From Beijerinckia sp. 28-YEA-48 (GTDB lineage Bacteria; Pseudomonadota; Alphaproteobacteria; Rhizobiales; Beijerinckiaceae): a stretch of 64,000 nucleotides of DNA. A program made the position numbers and the translations under genes. Under the pieces are notes generated by a model. That model saw only the letters and a list, made by a program, of their open reading frames with translations. It was not told the DNA's origin and did no database searches. Shown in pieces: positions 36,556 through 44,939 of this stretch (positions are counted from its first letter, which is position 1; the number at the start of each line of letters is the position of its first letter). The stretch is from positions 1,770,001 to 1,834,000 of the forward strand of contig NZ_FNSI01000001.1 of the NCBI RefSeq assembly GCF_900104955.1, given 5' to 3'.

Positions 36556-36609
36556 TTGACGCATTTTCTTCACGCGAACCGGCATCCACTTCGCTTGAAA
36601 ATGCTTTAG
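36556..36609. repeat. Dispersed imperfect palindrome, copy B
   Basis: Runs from TTGACGCATTTTC through CTTCACGCGAACC and CCACTTCGC to GAAAATGCTTTAG. The outer arms GCATTTTC/GAAAATGC and inner GCGAA/TTCGC form a nested hairpin. It ends 3 bases before the ATG of the crotonase-like gene, and the final CTTTAG lies at -10 distance from that ATG. Confidence 0.55.
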
Positions 36610-36612
36610 ATT

Positions 36613-37473
36613 ATGTCCCAACCAAACCTGGAATCGGCCATGGTCACAACCCTGACGAAGGATCAAGCCAACGCGCCAGCCGCCCCAGCGCCCTTGCGCC
36701 GGGAGGATGACGGCTCGGTCGCCCTCCTGACGTTGAATGATCCGCAGCGGCGCAATGCGCTGTCGCTGGCCACCATAGCAGCGCTCCAGCAGGCGTTTGA
36801 TGCGATCGCTGCCGACGACAAGGTGCGGGTCGTCATCCTCGCCGCCGAAGGCCCCGCCTTCAGCGCCGGCCACGACCTGAAGGAGCTGACCGCCCATCGC
36901 GACGATGCCGATGGCGGGCGCGCCTTCTTCGAGCAGACGTTTGGCACCTGCGCGACGATGATGCAGGCGATCGTGGCGCTGCCGCAGCCGGTGATCGCCG
37001 CCATCGAAGGGGTCGCCACGGCCGCCGGCTGCCAGATGGTCGCCGCCTGCGATCTCGCCATCGCCAGCGACGACGCCCAGTTCGCCACGCCCGGCGTCAA
37101 CATTGGCTTGTTCTGTTCGACGCCGATGGTGGCGTTGTCGCGCAACGTCTCGCGCAAACATGCGATGGAAATGCTGCTCACCGGCGAGCTGATCGACGCG
37201 AGTGAGGCAGCACGCATCGGCCTCGTCAACCGCATGGTGCCCAAGGGCGCGGCGCTGACCGAGGCGCTCGCATTGGCACATAAGATCGCCGAGAAGCCGC
37301 GCTCCACCATCACGCTTGGCAAGCGCGCCTTCGCCCGACAATTGGAAATGCCGCTGGCGGAAGCCTATGCCCACACCAGCCGTGTCATCGTCGAGAACAT
37401 GCTGCATGCGGATGCGGCCGAAGGCGTCTGCGCCTTCATCGAAAAACGTGCGCCGAGATGGGGCAAAAGGTGA
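36613..37473 (+). CDS. Enoyl-CoA hydratase-like protein, ECHDC3 type
   Basis: 286 residues of the crotonase fold. 'LTLNDPQRRNALSLATIAALQQAF' opens the domain, 'PAFSAGHDLKEL' gives the oxyanion hole, and 'GVATAAGCQMVAACDLAIASDDAQFATPGVNIGLFCSTPMVALSRNV' is the second. The usual catalytic glutamates are missing: 'GVNIGLFCST' replaces the Glu-containing segment, exactly as in the ECHDC3 subgroup. Its natural reaction is therefore unclear; isomerase or acyl-CoA binding is possible. No ribosome-binding site precedes 36613; ATG 36640 is an alternative. It overlaps or abuts the next gene. Confidence 0.88.
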   Translation: MSQPNLESAMVTTLTKDQANAPAAPAPLRREDDGSVALLTLNDPQRRNALSLATIAALQQAFDAIAADDKVRVVILAAEGPAFSAGHDLKELTAHRDDADGGRAFFEQTFGTCATMMQAIVALPQPVIAAIEGVATAAGCQMVAACDLAIASDDAQFATPGVNIGLFCSTPMVALSRNVSRKHAMEMLLTGELIDASEAARIGLVNRMVPKGAALTEALALAHKIAEKPRSTITLGKRAFARQLEMPLAEAYAHTSRVIVENMLHADAAEGVCAFIEKRAPRWGKR

Positions 37474-37484
37474 GGCAGCACGCG

Positions 37485-38294
37485 ATGAGACGGTTCGCCC
37501 GACTGCTCGGCTTGGCCAAGATCGGCCTGGCATTGGCGCTACCTGGCGCGGCCTCTGCCCAAGCGCCCCGCGCCTATCCTCCAGTGCCGGTGACGTTCGA
37601 TCATTCCGCCGCCACCGATCCGGATCTCACCGCGCTGATCGTCAACTTGAAACAGAGTGTCGGCAACAGCGATCTTACGCCACTGTTCGCGGCGCTCTCG
37701 ACCAATGTCGCTGTGATTACCTGCCCCGTGGATCCGCTCGCGCCCTGCGCGCCGGGCAAGCGTGGTGTTCGGCAAACGCCGCAGTCTCTCAGCCCCATCG
37801 AGCGCCTCCGCCAAGGCCTGTGCTGCGCCGGCATGGCGAAGAACGAAATCACCGAAGATCTTCGCAAGGAGACAGTGACCGGCCTGCTCGCTGCGGCGCT
37901 GGAAGCAGAAAGTATCGGTGCTCAGCCGGACGTGCCCGGCCTCGCCTGCCTACCCGCCTGGCCGATCTTCGATCGCACCAAGGCGGAAGCCGCCGTGCGG
38001 GCGACGCGCATCGACAAGGAAAACCTGCGCGTCACCACCGAGGAAATCGTGCTGCGCGCCAAGCCCGCCGCCGATGCGCCGGAAGCAGCGCGGCTGTCCG
38101 CCGGGCAAATCGCCCCCTTTATGACCGATCTCGACCAGCCACCGCCGGACGGCTGGTACGCCATCGCCCTGCCCCAGGGCGGCATCGGCTATTCCGACCA
38201 GGTTGGCCTCAACGAATTGACGCCATCGGGCCTGTGTTTCGCCAAGGAAACAGGCGGTTGGAAGATCGCGCTTTTCGTCATGCGTGATCAGTGA
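37485..38294 (+). CDS. Secreted protein with a C-terminal SH3-like domain
   Basis: 269 residues. A signal peptide ends 'LPGAASAQAP'. A middle region contains paired cysteines ('ITCPVDPLAPCAPGK' and 'GLCCAGM'), then a bacterial SH3-like segment 'VTTEEIVLRAKPAADAPEAARLSAGQIAPFM' and 'GWYAIALPQGGIGYSDQVGL'. Bacterial SH3 domains bind cell wall or peptide ligands, so envelope function is likely. It follows the crotonase-like gene closely (same transcript). ATG 37485 has GGTGAGG upstream; 37458 is the alternative. Product otherwise unknown. Confidence 0.7.
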   Translation: MRRFARLLGLAKIGLALALPGAASAQAPRAYPPVPVTFDHSAATDPDLTALIVNLKQSVGNSDLTPLFAALSTNVAVITCPVDPLAPCAPGKRGVRQTPQSLSPIERLRQGLCCAGMAKNEITEDLRKETVTGLLAAALEAESIGAQPDVPGLACLPAWPIFDRTKAEAAVRATRIDKENLRVTTEEIVLRAKPAADAPEAARLSAGQIAPFMTDLDQPPPDGWYAIALPQGGIGYSDQVGLNELTPSGLCFAKETGGWKIALFVMRDQ

Positions 38295-38396
38295 CAAGCA
38301 TAGCGTTTTGCGGTTTGACGATCTTCGTCAAGCCAGTAAAGACGCGTTGAAAGAAAGGAAAAGGAGCGCGATAGCAACGCATCGTGCTCCAAGACT

Positions 38397-38918
38397 ATGA
38401 ACCACGACCGTTACGACGACGACTACATCCGCACCATTCTGAAAACCGTGAAAACGATCGCCATGGTCGGCGCCTCGGCCAATGACGCGCGCCCGTCCTA
38501 TTTCGTTTTCAAATATCTGCTCGGGCGCGGCTACCGCATGATCGGCATCAATCCGGGCCTCGCCGGCAAAGAGCTTTTGGGCGCGCCCTGCTACGCCAGC
38601 CTGAAGGACGTGTCTGAACCCATCGACATGGTCGACATCTTCCGCAATTCGGAAACGGCGGGCGCGGTCGTCGATGAAGCGCTGCTGCTCGATCCCCTGC
38701 CCAAGGTGATCTGGATGCAGCTCACCGTGCGCAATGATGAAGCGGCGGCGCGCGCCGAAGCCAAGGGCATTCAAGTGGTGATGAACCGCTGTCCAAAGAT
38801 CGAATACGGCCGGCTCTCCGGCGAAATCGGCTGGACCGGCGTCAACTCGCGCATTCTCTCCTCCAAGAAACCGGCGCTGGCGCGCGGCTTCCAGAAATTC
38901 ACCATCGACCGACGATGA
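38397..38918 (+). CDS. CoA-binding protein (YccU family)
   Basis: 173 residues, one Rossmann-type CoA-binding domain. 'TIAMVGASANDARPSYFVFKYLLGRGYRMIGINPGLAGKELLGAPCYASLKDV' binds CoA, followed by 'VDMVDIFRNSETAGAVVDEAL', 'KVIWMQLTVRNDEAAARAEAKGIQVVMNRCPKIEYGRL'. It resembles the N-terminal domain of succinyl-CoA synthetase alpha; function unknown but very widespread, often beside O-acetylhomoserine sulfhydrylase, which is absent here. Confidence 0.93.
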   Translation: MNHDRYDDDYIRTILKTVKTIAMVGASANDARPSYFVFKYLLGRGYRMIGINPGLAGKELLGAPCYASLKDVSEPIDMVDIFRNSETAGAVVDEALLLDPLPKVIWMQLTVRNDEAAARAEAKGIQVVMNRCPKIEYGRLSGEIGWTGVNSRILSSKKPALARGFQKFTIDRR

Positions 38919-38965
38919 CGGCACTCAATCAATAAAGAAAAACATCGAGGAAACGCGGGGGCACT

Positions 38966-40216
38966 ATGTATCATCAGATTCCACCACTCATCCGCCGTAA
39001 CACGGCTCTGTTCGCGCTGACGCAATCCTTCACCGGCGCGGGCATGCAGTTTGCTTACGGTTTCGGGCCGCTGATGGTGATGGAACTGACGGGATCGGCA
39101 AGCCTCGCCGGTCTTTCAGTGAGCCTCATCGGCCTCAGCCGCTTTCTCGTCGCCTATCCCGCCGGCAAGGTGACGGATGCTTACGGGCGCAAGCCCGGCA
39201 TTCAGCTGGGTCTCATCCTGGCGCTCGTTGGTTGCCTGATCCTGTTCCTCGCCATGAGCAAGCAGAGCATCATCATCTTCACCGTCGGCCTGTTGATCTT
39301 CGGCATGGGGATGAACGCCTCGCAGCAATTGCGCGTCGCCGCCGCCGACATGTATCCGCCGCGCATGCGCGCACAGGCGCTCGGCTTCGTCGCGCTCGGC
39401 TCCCTCGTCGGCCTCGTCTTCGCGCCGATCCTGATCTCGATTTCCGACGCGGTGGCGCCGCGCGTGGGACAGGATCCGCTCGGCCTGCCCTGGCTGATGC
39501 TGCCGGTGATCATCATCGCCGGCATGATCATCGCCAATCTGGTGCGGCCCGATCCGAAAGAGATCGGCATGAACCTGCAACGCTATTATCCCGACTATGT
39601 GCCGCCGCCGCAGCTGGAGCGCGCCGCTTCACAGCCGTTCAACTCGCGCTTTCTGTTCACCAACCGGCGTCTGCTCATCGCCACGGTCGCCAACAGCGCC
39701 GCCAACGGCAATATGTCGATCGTCATGGTGCTGACGTCGCTGGTGCTGCACCACCATGGCCACTCGCTGCTCGCCATCGCCATTTCGCACATGTTTCATT
39801 CGGCCGGCATGTTCGGCTTCACCATTCCGCTCGGCCGCCTGGCCGATCGGTTCGGCCGCGAGCGCGTGATGTTTCCTGGTGTCGCGACCACCATTGTCGG
39901 CGCCTTGATGCTGGCGCTGACCTCGGCGTGGTGGAGCGTGACGGTCGGCACCTTCCTGGTCGGCATCGGCTGGGCGGCGGCCAATGTGGCGGCGACGGCT
40001 TTGATCGCCGACCATGCCCCGGCCGAACATCGCGGCCGCGCCATCGGCGTCAATGACAGCTGCGCCGGTGCGACCAGCGTGTTCGCGGCTCTGGTCACCG
40101 GCCCGCTGATCGACTGGAGCGGCCTGCCGGCCACGGGCTTTACCGCCGTGTTGCTGGCGGCGGTGCCGTTCCTGCTGTTGATGATGCCAAAACCAGCCGA
40201 GCAATCAAAAGCTTAG
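38966..40216 (+). CDS. MFS transporter
   Basis: A 416-residue, 12-helix carrier. The N-terminal half has 'GLSRFLVAYPAGKVTDAYGRKPGIQLGL' as motif A and the C-terminal half 'PLGRLADRFGRERVMFPG' as its duplicate. A central cytosolic loop, 'DPKEIGMNLQRYYPDYVPPPQLERAASQPF', is unusually Tyr/Pro rich. Many sugar and drug efflux pumps look like this, and no substrate can be assigned. It stands 47 bases after the CoA-binding gene on the same strand, so it may be co-transcribed. Confidence 0.88.
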   Translation: MYHQIPPLIRRNTALFALTQSFTGAGMQFAYGFGPLMVMELTGSASLAGLSVSLIGLSRFLVAYPAGKVTDAYGRKPGIQLGLILALVGCLILFLAMSKQSIIIFTVGLLIFGMGMNASQQLRVAAADMYPPRMRAQALGFVALGSLVGLVFAPILISISDAVAPRVGQDPLGLPWLMLPVIIIAGMIIANLVRPDPKEIGMNLQRYYPDYVPPPQLERAASQPFNSRFLFTNRRLLIATVANSAANGNMSIVMVLTSLVLHHHGHSLLAIAISHMFHSAGMFGFTIPLGRLADRFGRERVMFPGVATTIVGALMLALTSAWWSVTVGTFLVGIGWAAANVAATALIADHAPAEHRGRAIGVNDSCAGATSVFAALVTGPLIDWSGLPATGFTAVLLAAVPFLLLMMPKPAEQSKA

Positions 40217-40306
40217 TTACAAGCCCCCGTTCCAGACCTGATTTCCGGCCGTTAAGCCCGCCCGCTTAAGGGCGCGATGGCGCTTGCCTTCTTTGGCTTT
40301 CTATAT

Positions 40307-40327
40307 AGAATACTAATTCTGTATTCT
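40307..40327 (+). promoter_or_regulatory. Palindromic operator candidate of the flavoprotein-transporter operon
   Basis: AGAATAC-N7-GTATTCT is a perfect 7-base dyad in an AT-rich island, 16 bases before the chosen start of the first operon gene. Inside it AGAAT-N4-ATTCT forms a second, smaller dyad. The site would overlap the promoter or 5' end, suited to a repressor. No regulator gene adjoins. Confidence 0.6.
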
Positions 40328-40342
40328 TTATGGACAATTACC

Positions 40343-41890
40343 GTGGACCTGAATTTAAACGCCGACGTTCTCGTTATCGGCGGCGGACCAGCCGGCTGCT
40401 GGGCGGCGCTGACCGCCGCTGAAAACGGCGCCCGCGTGGTCCTCGCCGAAAAGGGCTATGTCGGCACCGCCGGCGCCACCGCCGCCGGCAATACGACGAT
40501 CATTCACACCCCACCCGACAGCGTCCTGCGCCAGGAGGCCATCGGGCGGCGCGTCGCGCGCGGCCTTGGCCTGGTCGAGCCGGAACGGGTCGATGCGGTG
40601 CTGCAGGAAACCTATACCGGGCTGAACCAGCTGTCGGCCTGGGGCTACCGCTTTCCCAACGACGATCATGGCACGCCCTTCTTCGGCTCCATGCGCGGCG
40701 TCGATTATCTGCGCTTCATGCGCCAGCGCCTGATCAAGATGGGCGTTCAAATCCTCGATCAGAGCCCAGCGCTGGGCCTGCTGCAAAACGACGGCGTCGT
40801 CGCTGGCGCCCATGGCGAAAGCCGCCTTTCCGGCGAGGCCTGGCTGGTACAGGCCAAGGCCGTCGTCATCTCCACCGGCGGCTGCGCCTTTCTCAGCGGC
40901 GCGCTCGGCACCAACAATCTCACCGGCGACGGCTATCTTATGGCGGCTGAGGCCGGCGCCGCGCTCTCCAGCATGGAATTCACCGGCCAGTATGGCATCT
41001 CGCCGGCCCATTCCAGCGTCACCAAGGGCATCATCTATTTCTGGTCGTCCTTCTACGATGCCGATCATCGCCTGATCGAAACCAAGGGCGACCGCCAGGA
41101 CATTGTCGCGCGCCATCTCGTCAAAGGCCCTGTCTATGCGGTGATCGACAAGGCCGATCCGCATCTGCGTGAAGGCATGCGGCGCGGACAGCCGAATATT
41201 TTCGTGCCGTTCGATCGCGCCGGCATCGATCCGTTCACGCAAAAATTCGAAGTAACTTTGCGGCATGAAGGCACCGTGCGCGGCACCGGCGGCCTTTCCA
41301 TCGACGCACTGGGCGCCACCACAGTTCCCGGCCTCTATGCGGCCGGCGATGCGGCGGCGCGCGACCAGATGACGGGCGCAACAAGCGGTGGCGGCGGTCC
41401 CAATGCGTCTTGGGCACTGGCAACGGGTGTGTGGTCGGGCAAGTCCGCAGCCGCCTTCGCCAAGAGCATCGGCCTGCGTGGTTCCGCGCGCGCCCTCAAG
41501 GCGCCGCGCGAAGCCGTCTTCCGCCAACCGGGTAAGGCTGATGCGCCCGATGTTATCGCGCGCATTCAGGAACATATCCTGCCGCTCGATCGCGGCTTCT
41601 ATCGCAGCGCCAGCCGTCTGATCGAAAGCGCCACGGCGCTTGATGGCTTGTGGTGCGATGCATCGCGCGCTGTCTCCGCCGGCGTTCGCGCCCGAGAAGC
41701 GACCGCCATGCTCGCCACCGCGCGCTGGATCACCGCCAGTGCGCGCGTGCGTTACGAAAGTCGCGGCATTCATCGCCGCATCGATGTTGCGGCCTCCCAT
41801 CCCGCCTGGACTGTTCCCGTCACCTCCGGTGGCCTTGAGCGCGTCTGGGCCGGCCCGGATGCAACCTTCAAGGAAGCGGTCGGACAATGA
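40343..41890 (+). CDS. FAD-dependent oxidoreductase, AprA/fumarate-reductase flavoprotein type
   Basis: 515 residues. The FAD site is 'ADVLVIGGGPAGCWAALTAAENGARVVLAEKGYVGTAGATAAGNTTI', and the covalent-binding/capping region has 'STGGCAFLSGALGTNNLTGDGYLMAAEAGAALSSMEF'. The second FAD segment is 'GGLSIDALGATTVPGLYAAGDAA', and the C-terminal helical domain ends around 'ARWITASARVRYESRG'. It resembles the alpha subunit of adenylylsulfate reductase and fumarate reductases. It works with the ferredoxin gene next door, like AprA with AprB. The start GTG 40343 is chosen because residues before it are not conserved and the operator lies there. It is the first gene of the six-gene operon. Confidence 0.88.
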   Translation: MDLNLNADVLVIGGGPAGCWAALTAAENGARVVLAEKGYVGTAGATAAGNTTIIHTPPDSVLRQEAIGRRVARGLGLVEPERVDAVLQETYTGLNQLSAWGYRFPNDDHGTPFFGSMRGVDYLRFMRQRLIKMGVQILDQSPALGLLQNDGVVAGAHGESRLSGEAWLVQAKAVVISTGGCAFLSGALGTNNLTGDGYLMAAEAGAALSSMEFTGQYGISPAHSSVTKGIIYFWSSFYDADHRLIETKGDRQDIVARHLVKGPVYAVIDKADPHLREGMRRGQPNIFVPFDRAGIDPFTQKFEVTLRHEGTVRGTGGLSIDALGATTVPGLYAAGDAAARDQMTGATSGGGGPNASWALATGVWSGKSAAAFAKSIGLRGSARALKAPREAVFRQPGKADAPDVIARIQEHILPLDRGFYRSASRLIESATALDGLWCDASRAVSAGVRAREATAMLATARWITASARVRYESRGIHRRIDVAASHPAWTVPVTSGGLERVWAGPDATFKEAVGQ

Positions 41891-42225
41891 TCGAGCTTGT
41901 CAGCGAAAGCCGCTGCATCAATTGCGACCTGTGCGTCGCCGCCTGTCCCGACAATGTCTTCGACGCAGTGGCGGACGCGCCGCCTGTGATCGCGCGCCAG
42001 CAAGACTGCCAGACGTGCTTTCTCTGCGAATTGTATTGCCCGGCCGATGCGCTCTACGTCTCGCCCCTGTTGGTGCCGGACGCACAGGTGAACGAGGCCG
42101 AGCTCGTGGCCTCGGGCCTGCTGGGCAGCTTTCGCCGCGAAATGGGTTGGCGCAGCGCCAAGCCGCGCGGCACCCATCTCGATCTCACCCACCGCATGTT
42201 CGCCGACAACCGCGTTGCTCCCTGA
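41887..42225 (+). CDS. 2x[4Fe-4S] ferredoxin, AprB-like
   Basis: 112 residues with two cluster motifs, 'CINCDLCVAACP' and 'CQTCFLCELYCP' (each C-x2-C-x2-C-x3-C-P). The C-terminal 50 residues continue as 'LVASGLLGSFRREMGW...LDLTHRMFADNRV', a tail that probably wraps around the flavoprotein as in AprB. Start and stop overlap the flavoprotein gene (ATGA), so the two are translated together. It would bring or take electrons to the FAD. Confidence 0.94.
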   Translation: MIELVSESRCINCDLCVAACPDNVFDAVADAPPVIARQQDCQTCFLCELYCPADALYVSPLLVPDAQVNEAELVASGLLGSFRREMGWRSAKPRGTHLDLTHRMFADNRVAP

Positions 42226-42243
42226 TCTTACGGACTCCACACC

Positions 42244-43305
42244 ATGCTCATCAATCGTCGCCATTTCACCGCCGCCCTCGCCTCGCTATCGTCCTTGGCA
42301 CTCGCCCGCCCCTCATCGGCGCAGGCCTTGCCGTCGCTCATCCGCTTCGGCGATGTCGGCTTTGGCCTCGGCACGCCGTTTGGCCAGGGCATTCTCTCGG
42401 TCGCTGACGCCAAGGGTTTCATCGCCAAGGAATTCGACGGCACGCCGGTGAAGGTGCAGTTCACCTATTTCACCGGTACCGGACCCGCGATCAACGAAGC
42501 GCTCGCCAACAGCCAGCTTGATTTCGCCTCCTATGGATCGGTGCCCAACGCCATCGGCAAAGCCAATGGCCTGCCGACCAAGCTGCTGTTGTCTTATGGC
42601 GGCACCAATATGTTCGCCGGCACGCGGCCCGACCTACCGATCCGCAGCATCGCCGATCTGAAGGGCAAACGCGTGACCTTGCAGAAGGCCACGATCCTGC
42701 ATTGGGGCCTCATCCGCGCCTTGCAAGAAGCCGGCCTGTCGGAAAAGGATGTGACCATCGTCGATCTGAAGAACGCCGATCAGTTCGCCGCCATCGCGGC
42801 CAAAAGCGTCGACGCAATTTTCGGCGCCAGCTACATCCTGCCGCTGCGCGAGAAGGGCATCATCAATCTCTTCTACAACTCCCGCGATTTGGGACCGCGC
42901 GGCTCGGGCTTTGGCGCCATCCTGTCGACCGATGATTTCGCCAAGCAATATCCGGAAGCGACCACCGCCGTGTTGCGCGGCATTCTGCGCGCCGATGCCT
43001 ATATCGCCGACGAGGCGAACCGCGACGAAGTGTTCAAGATCTGGAGCCGCACCGGCACGCCGTTTGAACTGTTCAAGACGGAATATGAAGGCCTGTCGCT
43101 CAAGGAGGCGTATAATCCGTTGATCGACGAGTTCTTCTACAACCGCTATCGCAGCGTTCTCACTTTCAACAAAGAGCAGAAGCTGATCCGCAACGATATC
43201 GACCTCAACGCCTGGGTCGATGACAGCTTCCTCACCAAAGCGCTGGAACAGACTGGCCTGCAAAATTTCTGGCCACAGCGACGCGACAACGGCTCAGTCA
43301 TTTAA
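42244..43305 (+). CDS. ABC transporter substrate-binding protein (SsuA/NMT1-like)
   Basis: 353 residues with a signal peptide ('NRRHFTAALASLSSLALARPSSAQA', twin-arginine-like RR). Two-lobed binding fold: 'LPSLIRFGDVGFGLGTPFGQGILSVADAKGFIAKEF', 'YFTGTGPAINEALANSQLDFASYGSVPNAIGKANGL', 'DLKGKRVTLQKATILHWGLIRALQEAGLSEKDVTIVDL'. The family binds sulfonates, taurine, nitrate or thiamine precursors. Binding-site residues cannot fix the ligand. It is the third gene of the operon. Confidence 0.92.
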   Translation: MLINRRHFTAALASLSSLALARPSSAQALPSLIRFGDVGFGLGTPFGQGILSVADAKGFIAKEFDGTPVKVQFTYFTGTGPAINEALANSQLDFASYGSVPNAIGKANGLPTKLLLSYGGTNMFAGTRPDLPIRSIADLKGKRVTLQKATILHWGLIRALQEAGLSEKDVTIVDLKNADQFAAIAAKSVDAIFGASYILPLREKGIINLFYNSRDLGPRGSGFGAILSTDDFAKQYPEATTAVLRGILRADAYIADEANRDEVFKIWSRTGTPFELFKTEYEGLSLKEAYNPLIDEFFYNRYRSVLTFNKEQKLIRNDIDLNAWVDDSFLTKALEQTGLQNFWPQRRDNGSVI

Positions 43306-43327
43306 GAACGGCGAGGCGTAGAGCGCC

Positions 43328-44161
43328 GTGACCCTCAATCTGCAAACATCGACGGTGAGACCACGGCGCATCGAAGTGCCGCGACCTCTCCCCGTCGGCC
43401 TCAGGCAGATCGCCAGACCCTTTGCCGCTCTCCTCCTTCCAGCGGCAATCCTGGCGATATGGCAGACTGTGGCGGCATCGGGCTGGATGCCGCCACAGAT
43501 TCTGCCAGCCCCGAGTGTTGTCGGCGCGACCTTGATCGACCTAATCCGCACCGGCGACATCGCCACCAATCTCGCCATCAGCGCGCGCCGCCTGCTCTGG
43601 GGCTTCGCTTTCGGTGCGGCCATCGGTCTGGCGCTCGGCATTCTGCTGGGCGTGTCGGAACGGGCTCGCGCCTATCTGGAACCAACGACACGGGCGCTCT
43701 TCGCCATTCCGACTCTCGGCTGGCTGCCGATCATGATCCTGATCTTCGGCATCGAGGAACCGCTGAAAATCCTGCTCATCAGCAAAGCGGTGCTGGTGCC
43801 GATCGTCGTCAACACCTCGCAGGGCATTCGCAACATTTCCGCCGAATACACCGAGGTCGCCCGCGTGCTGCGCCTGCGGCCGGCCACGCGTTTCTGGAAG
43901 CTGACCTTACCGGCGGCGCTGCCGACCATTTTCAGCGGCGTCCGGCTCGGACTAAGCCACGCCTTCATCGCTTTGGTCGTGGTCGAAATGCTCGCCGCCA
44001 CGGAAGGTATCGGTTACATGATGGTGTGGGGGCGCACGCTGTTTCAGACCGACATCGTACTCGCCGGCATGATCGTCGTCGGCGTCATCGGCTTTGCTCT
44101 CGACACCGGCCTGCGCGCCATCGAGCGGCGGCTGAGCACCGGGAAGACAGCCGATGACTGA
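43328..44161 (+). CDS. ABC transporter permease, SsuC-like
   Basis: 277 residues from GTG 43328, with six membrane segments. The EAA-type coupling loop is 'VARVLRLRPATRFWKLTLPAALPTIFSGVRLGLSHAFIALVVVEMLA'. The pore subunit works with the second permease and the ATPase. Having two different permeases is unlike the classic SsuC homodimer and suggests a heterodimer. It overlaps the next permease by 8 bases. Confidence 0.93.
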   Translation: MTLNLQTSTVRPRRIEVPRPLPVGLRQIARPFAALLLPAAILAIWQTVAASGWMPPQILPAPSVVGATLIDLIRTGDIATNLAISARRLLWGFAFGAAIGLALGILLGVSERARAYLEPTTRALFAIPTLGWLPIMILIFGIEEPLKILLISKAVLVPIVVNTSQGIRNISAEYTEVARVLRLRPATRFWKLTLPAALPTIFSGVRLGLSHAFIALVVVEMLAATEGIGYMMVWGRTLFQTDIVLAGMIVVGVIGFALDTGLRAIERRLSTGKTADD

Positions 44162-44939
44162 CATCCTGCTGCCGCGCGACGCTCGCCCCAAGCTTCCTGA
44201 TCTGCGCGGCCTCGTCGTTCCCGTGCTGTTTCTGGGTGCGTGGCTGGCGCTGGTCGATACCGGCCTCGTCGAACATCCGCTGCTCGTGCCGCTGACCAAG
44301 GTTCTCTCCGCGCCTTTCGTAGATCCCGATGGCCAGCAGATCTGGGTGGCGCTCGGCATCAGCCTTCTGCGCGGCACTATCGGTTTCGTTCTCGGTGCCA
44401 GCCTAGGCGTTACGCTTGGCATTCTGCTCGGTCTTTCACGCACCGCGACAACGACAGTGTCGCCGACCATTCATACCTTGCGACAGATCACGCTCTTTGC
44501 CTGGATTCCTTTGCTGACCGCCTGGTTCGGCACCGGCGAAGGCTCAAAGCTCGTCTTCATCGCGCTGTCGGCCTTCTTCCCCACATTCCTGAACACGGAG
44601 CTGGGCCTGCGCACGGTGCCGCTCAGCTATCGCGAGGTGGCGATCGTAACGCGCATGCCGGTACGCCGGCGCATTATCAGGCTGATGTTGCCCGGTGCCC
44701 TGCCCTCCATTCTCATCGGCCTGGAGATCGCGCTGCTGACCGCCTGGATCGGCACGATCGGCGCCGAATATGCCGTGGGTTCCGGGCGTGGCATCGGCGC
44801 TTATCTGGCTGCCGCGCGCGAACTGTTCCGCATGGACCTTGTTCTGATCGGCGTGCTCGTCCTCGCCATCGTCGGCTATGGGCTTAGCCTGGCCAGCCGC
44901 CAGCTCTTTCGATTTTGCGTGAAGTGGAAAACTCGCTGA
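44154..44939 (+). CDS. ABC transporter permease, second subunit
   Basis: 261 residues with six membrane segments. The EAA-type loop is 'VAIVTRMPVRRRIIRLMLPGALPSILIGLEIALLTAWIGTIGAEYAVGSGRGIGAYLAAARELF', closely similar in layout to the first permease but with many different residues. Together they probably form a heterodimeric pore. The stop shares a base with the ATG of the ATPase gene (TGATG at 44937-44941). Confidence 0.93.
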   Translation: MTDILLPRDARPKLPDLRGLVVPVLFLGAWLALVDTGLVEHPLLVPLTKVLSAPFVDPDGQQIWVALGISLLRGTIGFVLGASLGVTLGILLGLSRTATTTVSPTIHTLRQITLFAWIPLLTAWFGTGEGSKLVFIALSAFFPTFLNTELGLRTVPLSYREVAIVTRMPVRRRIIRLMLPGALPSILIGLEIALLTAWIGTIGAEYAVGSGRGIGAYLAAARELFRMDLVLIGVLVLAIVGYGLSLASRQLFRFCVKWKTR

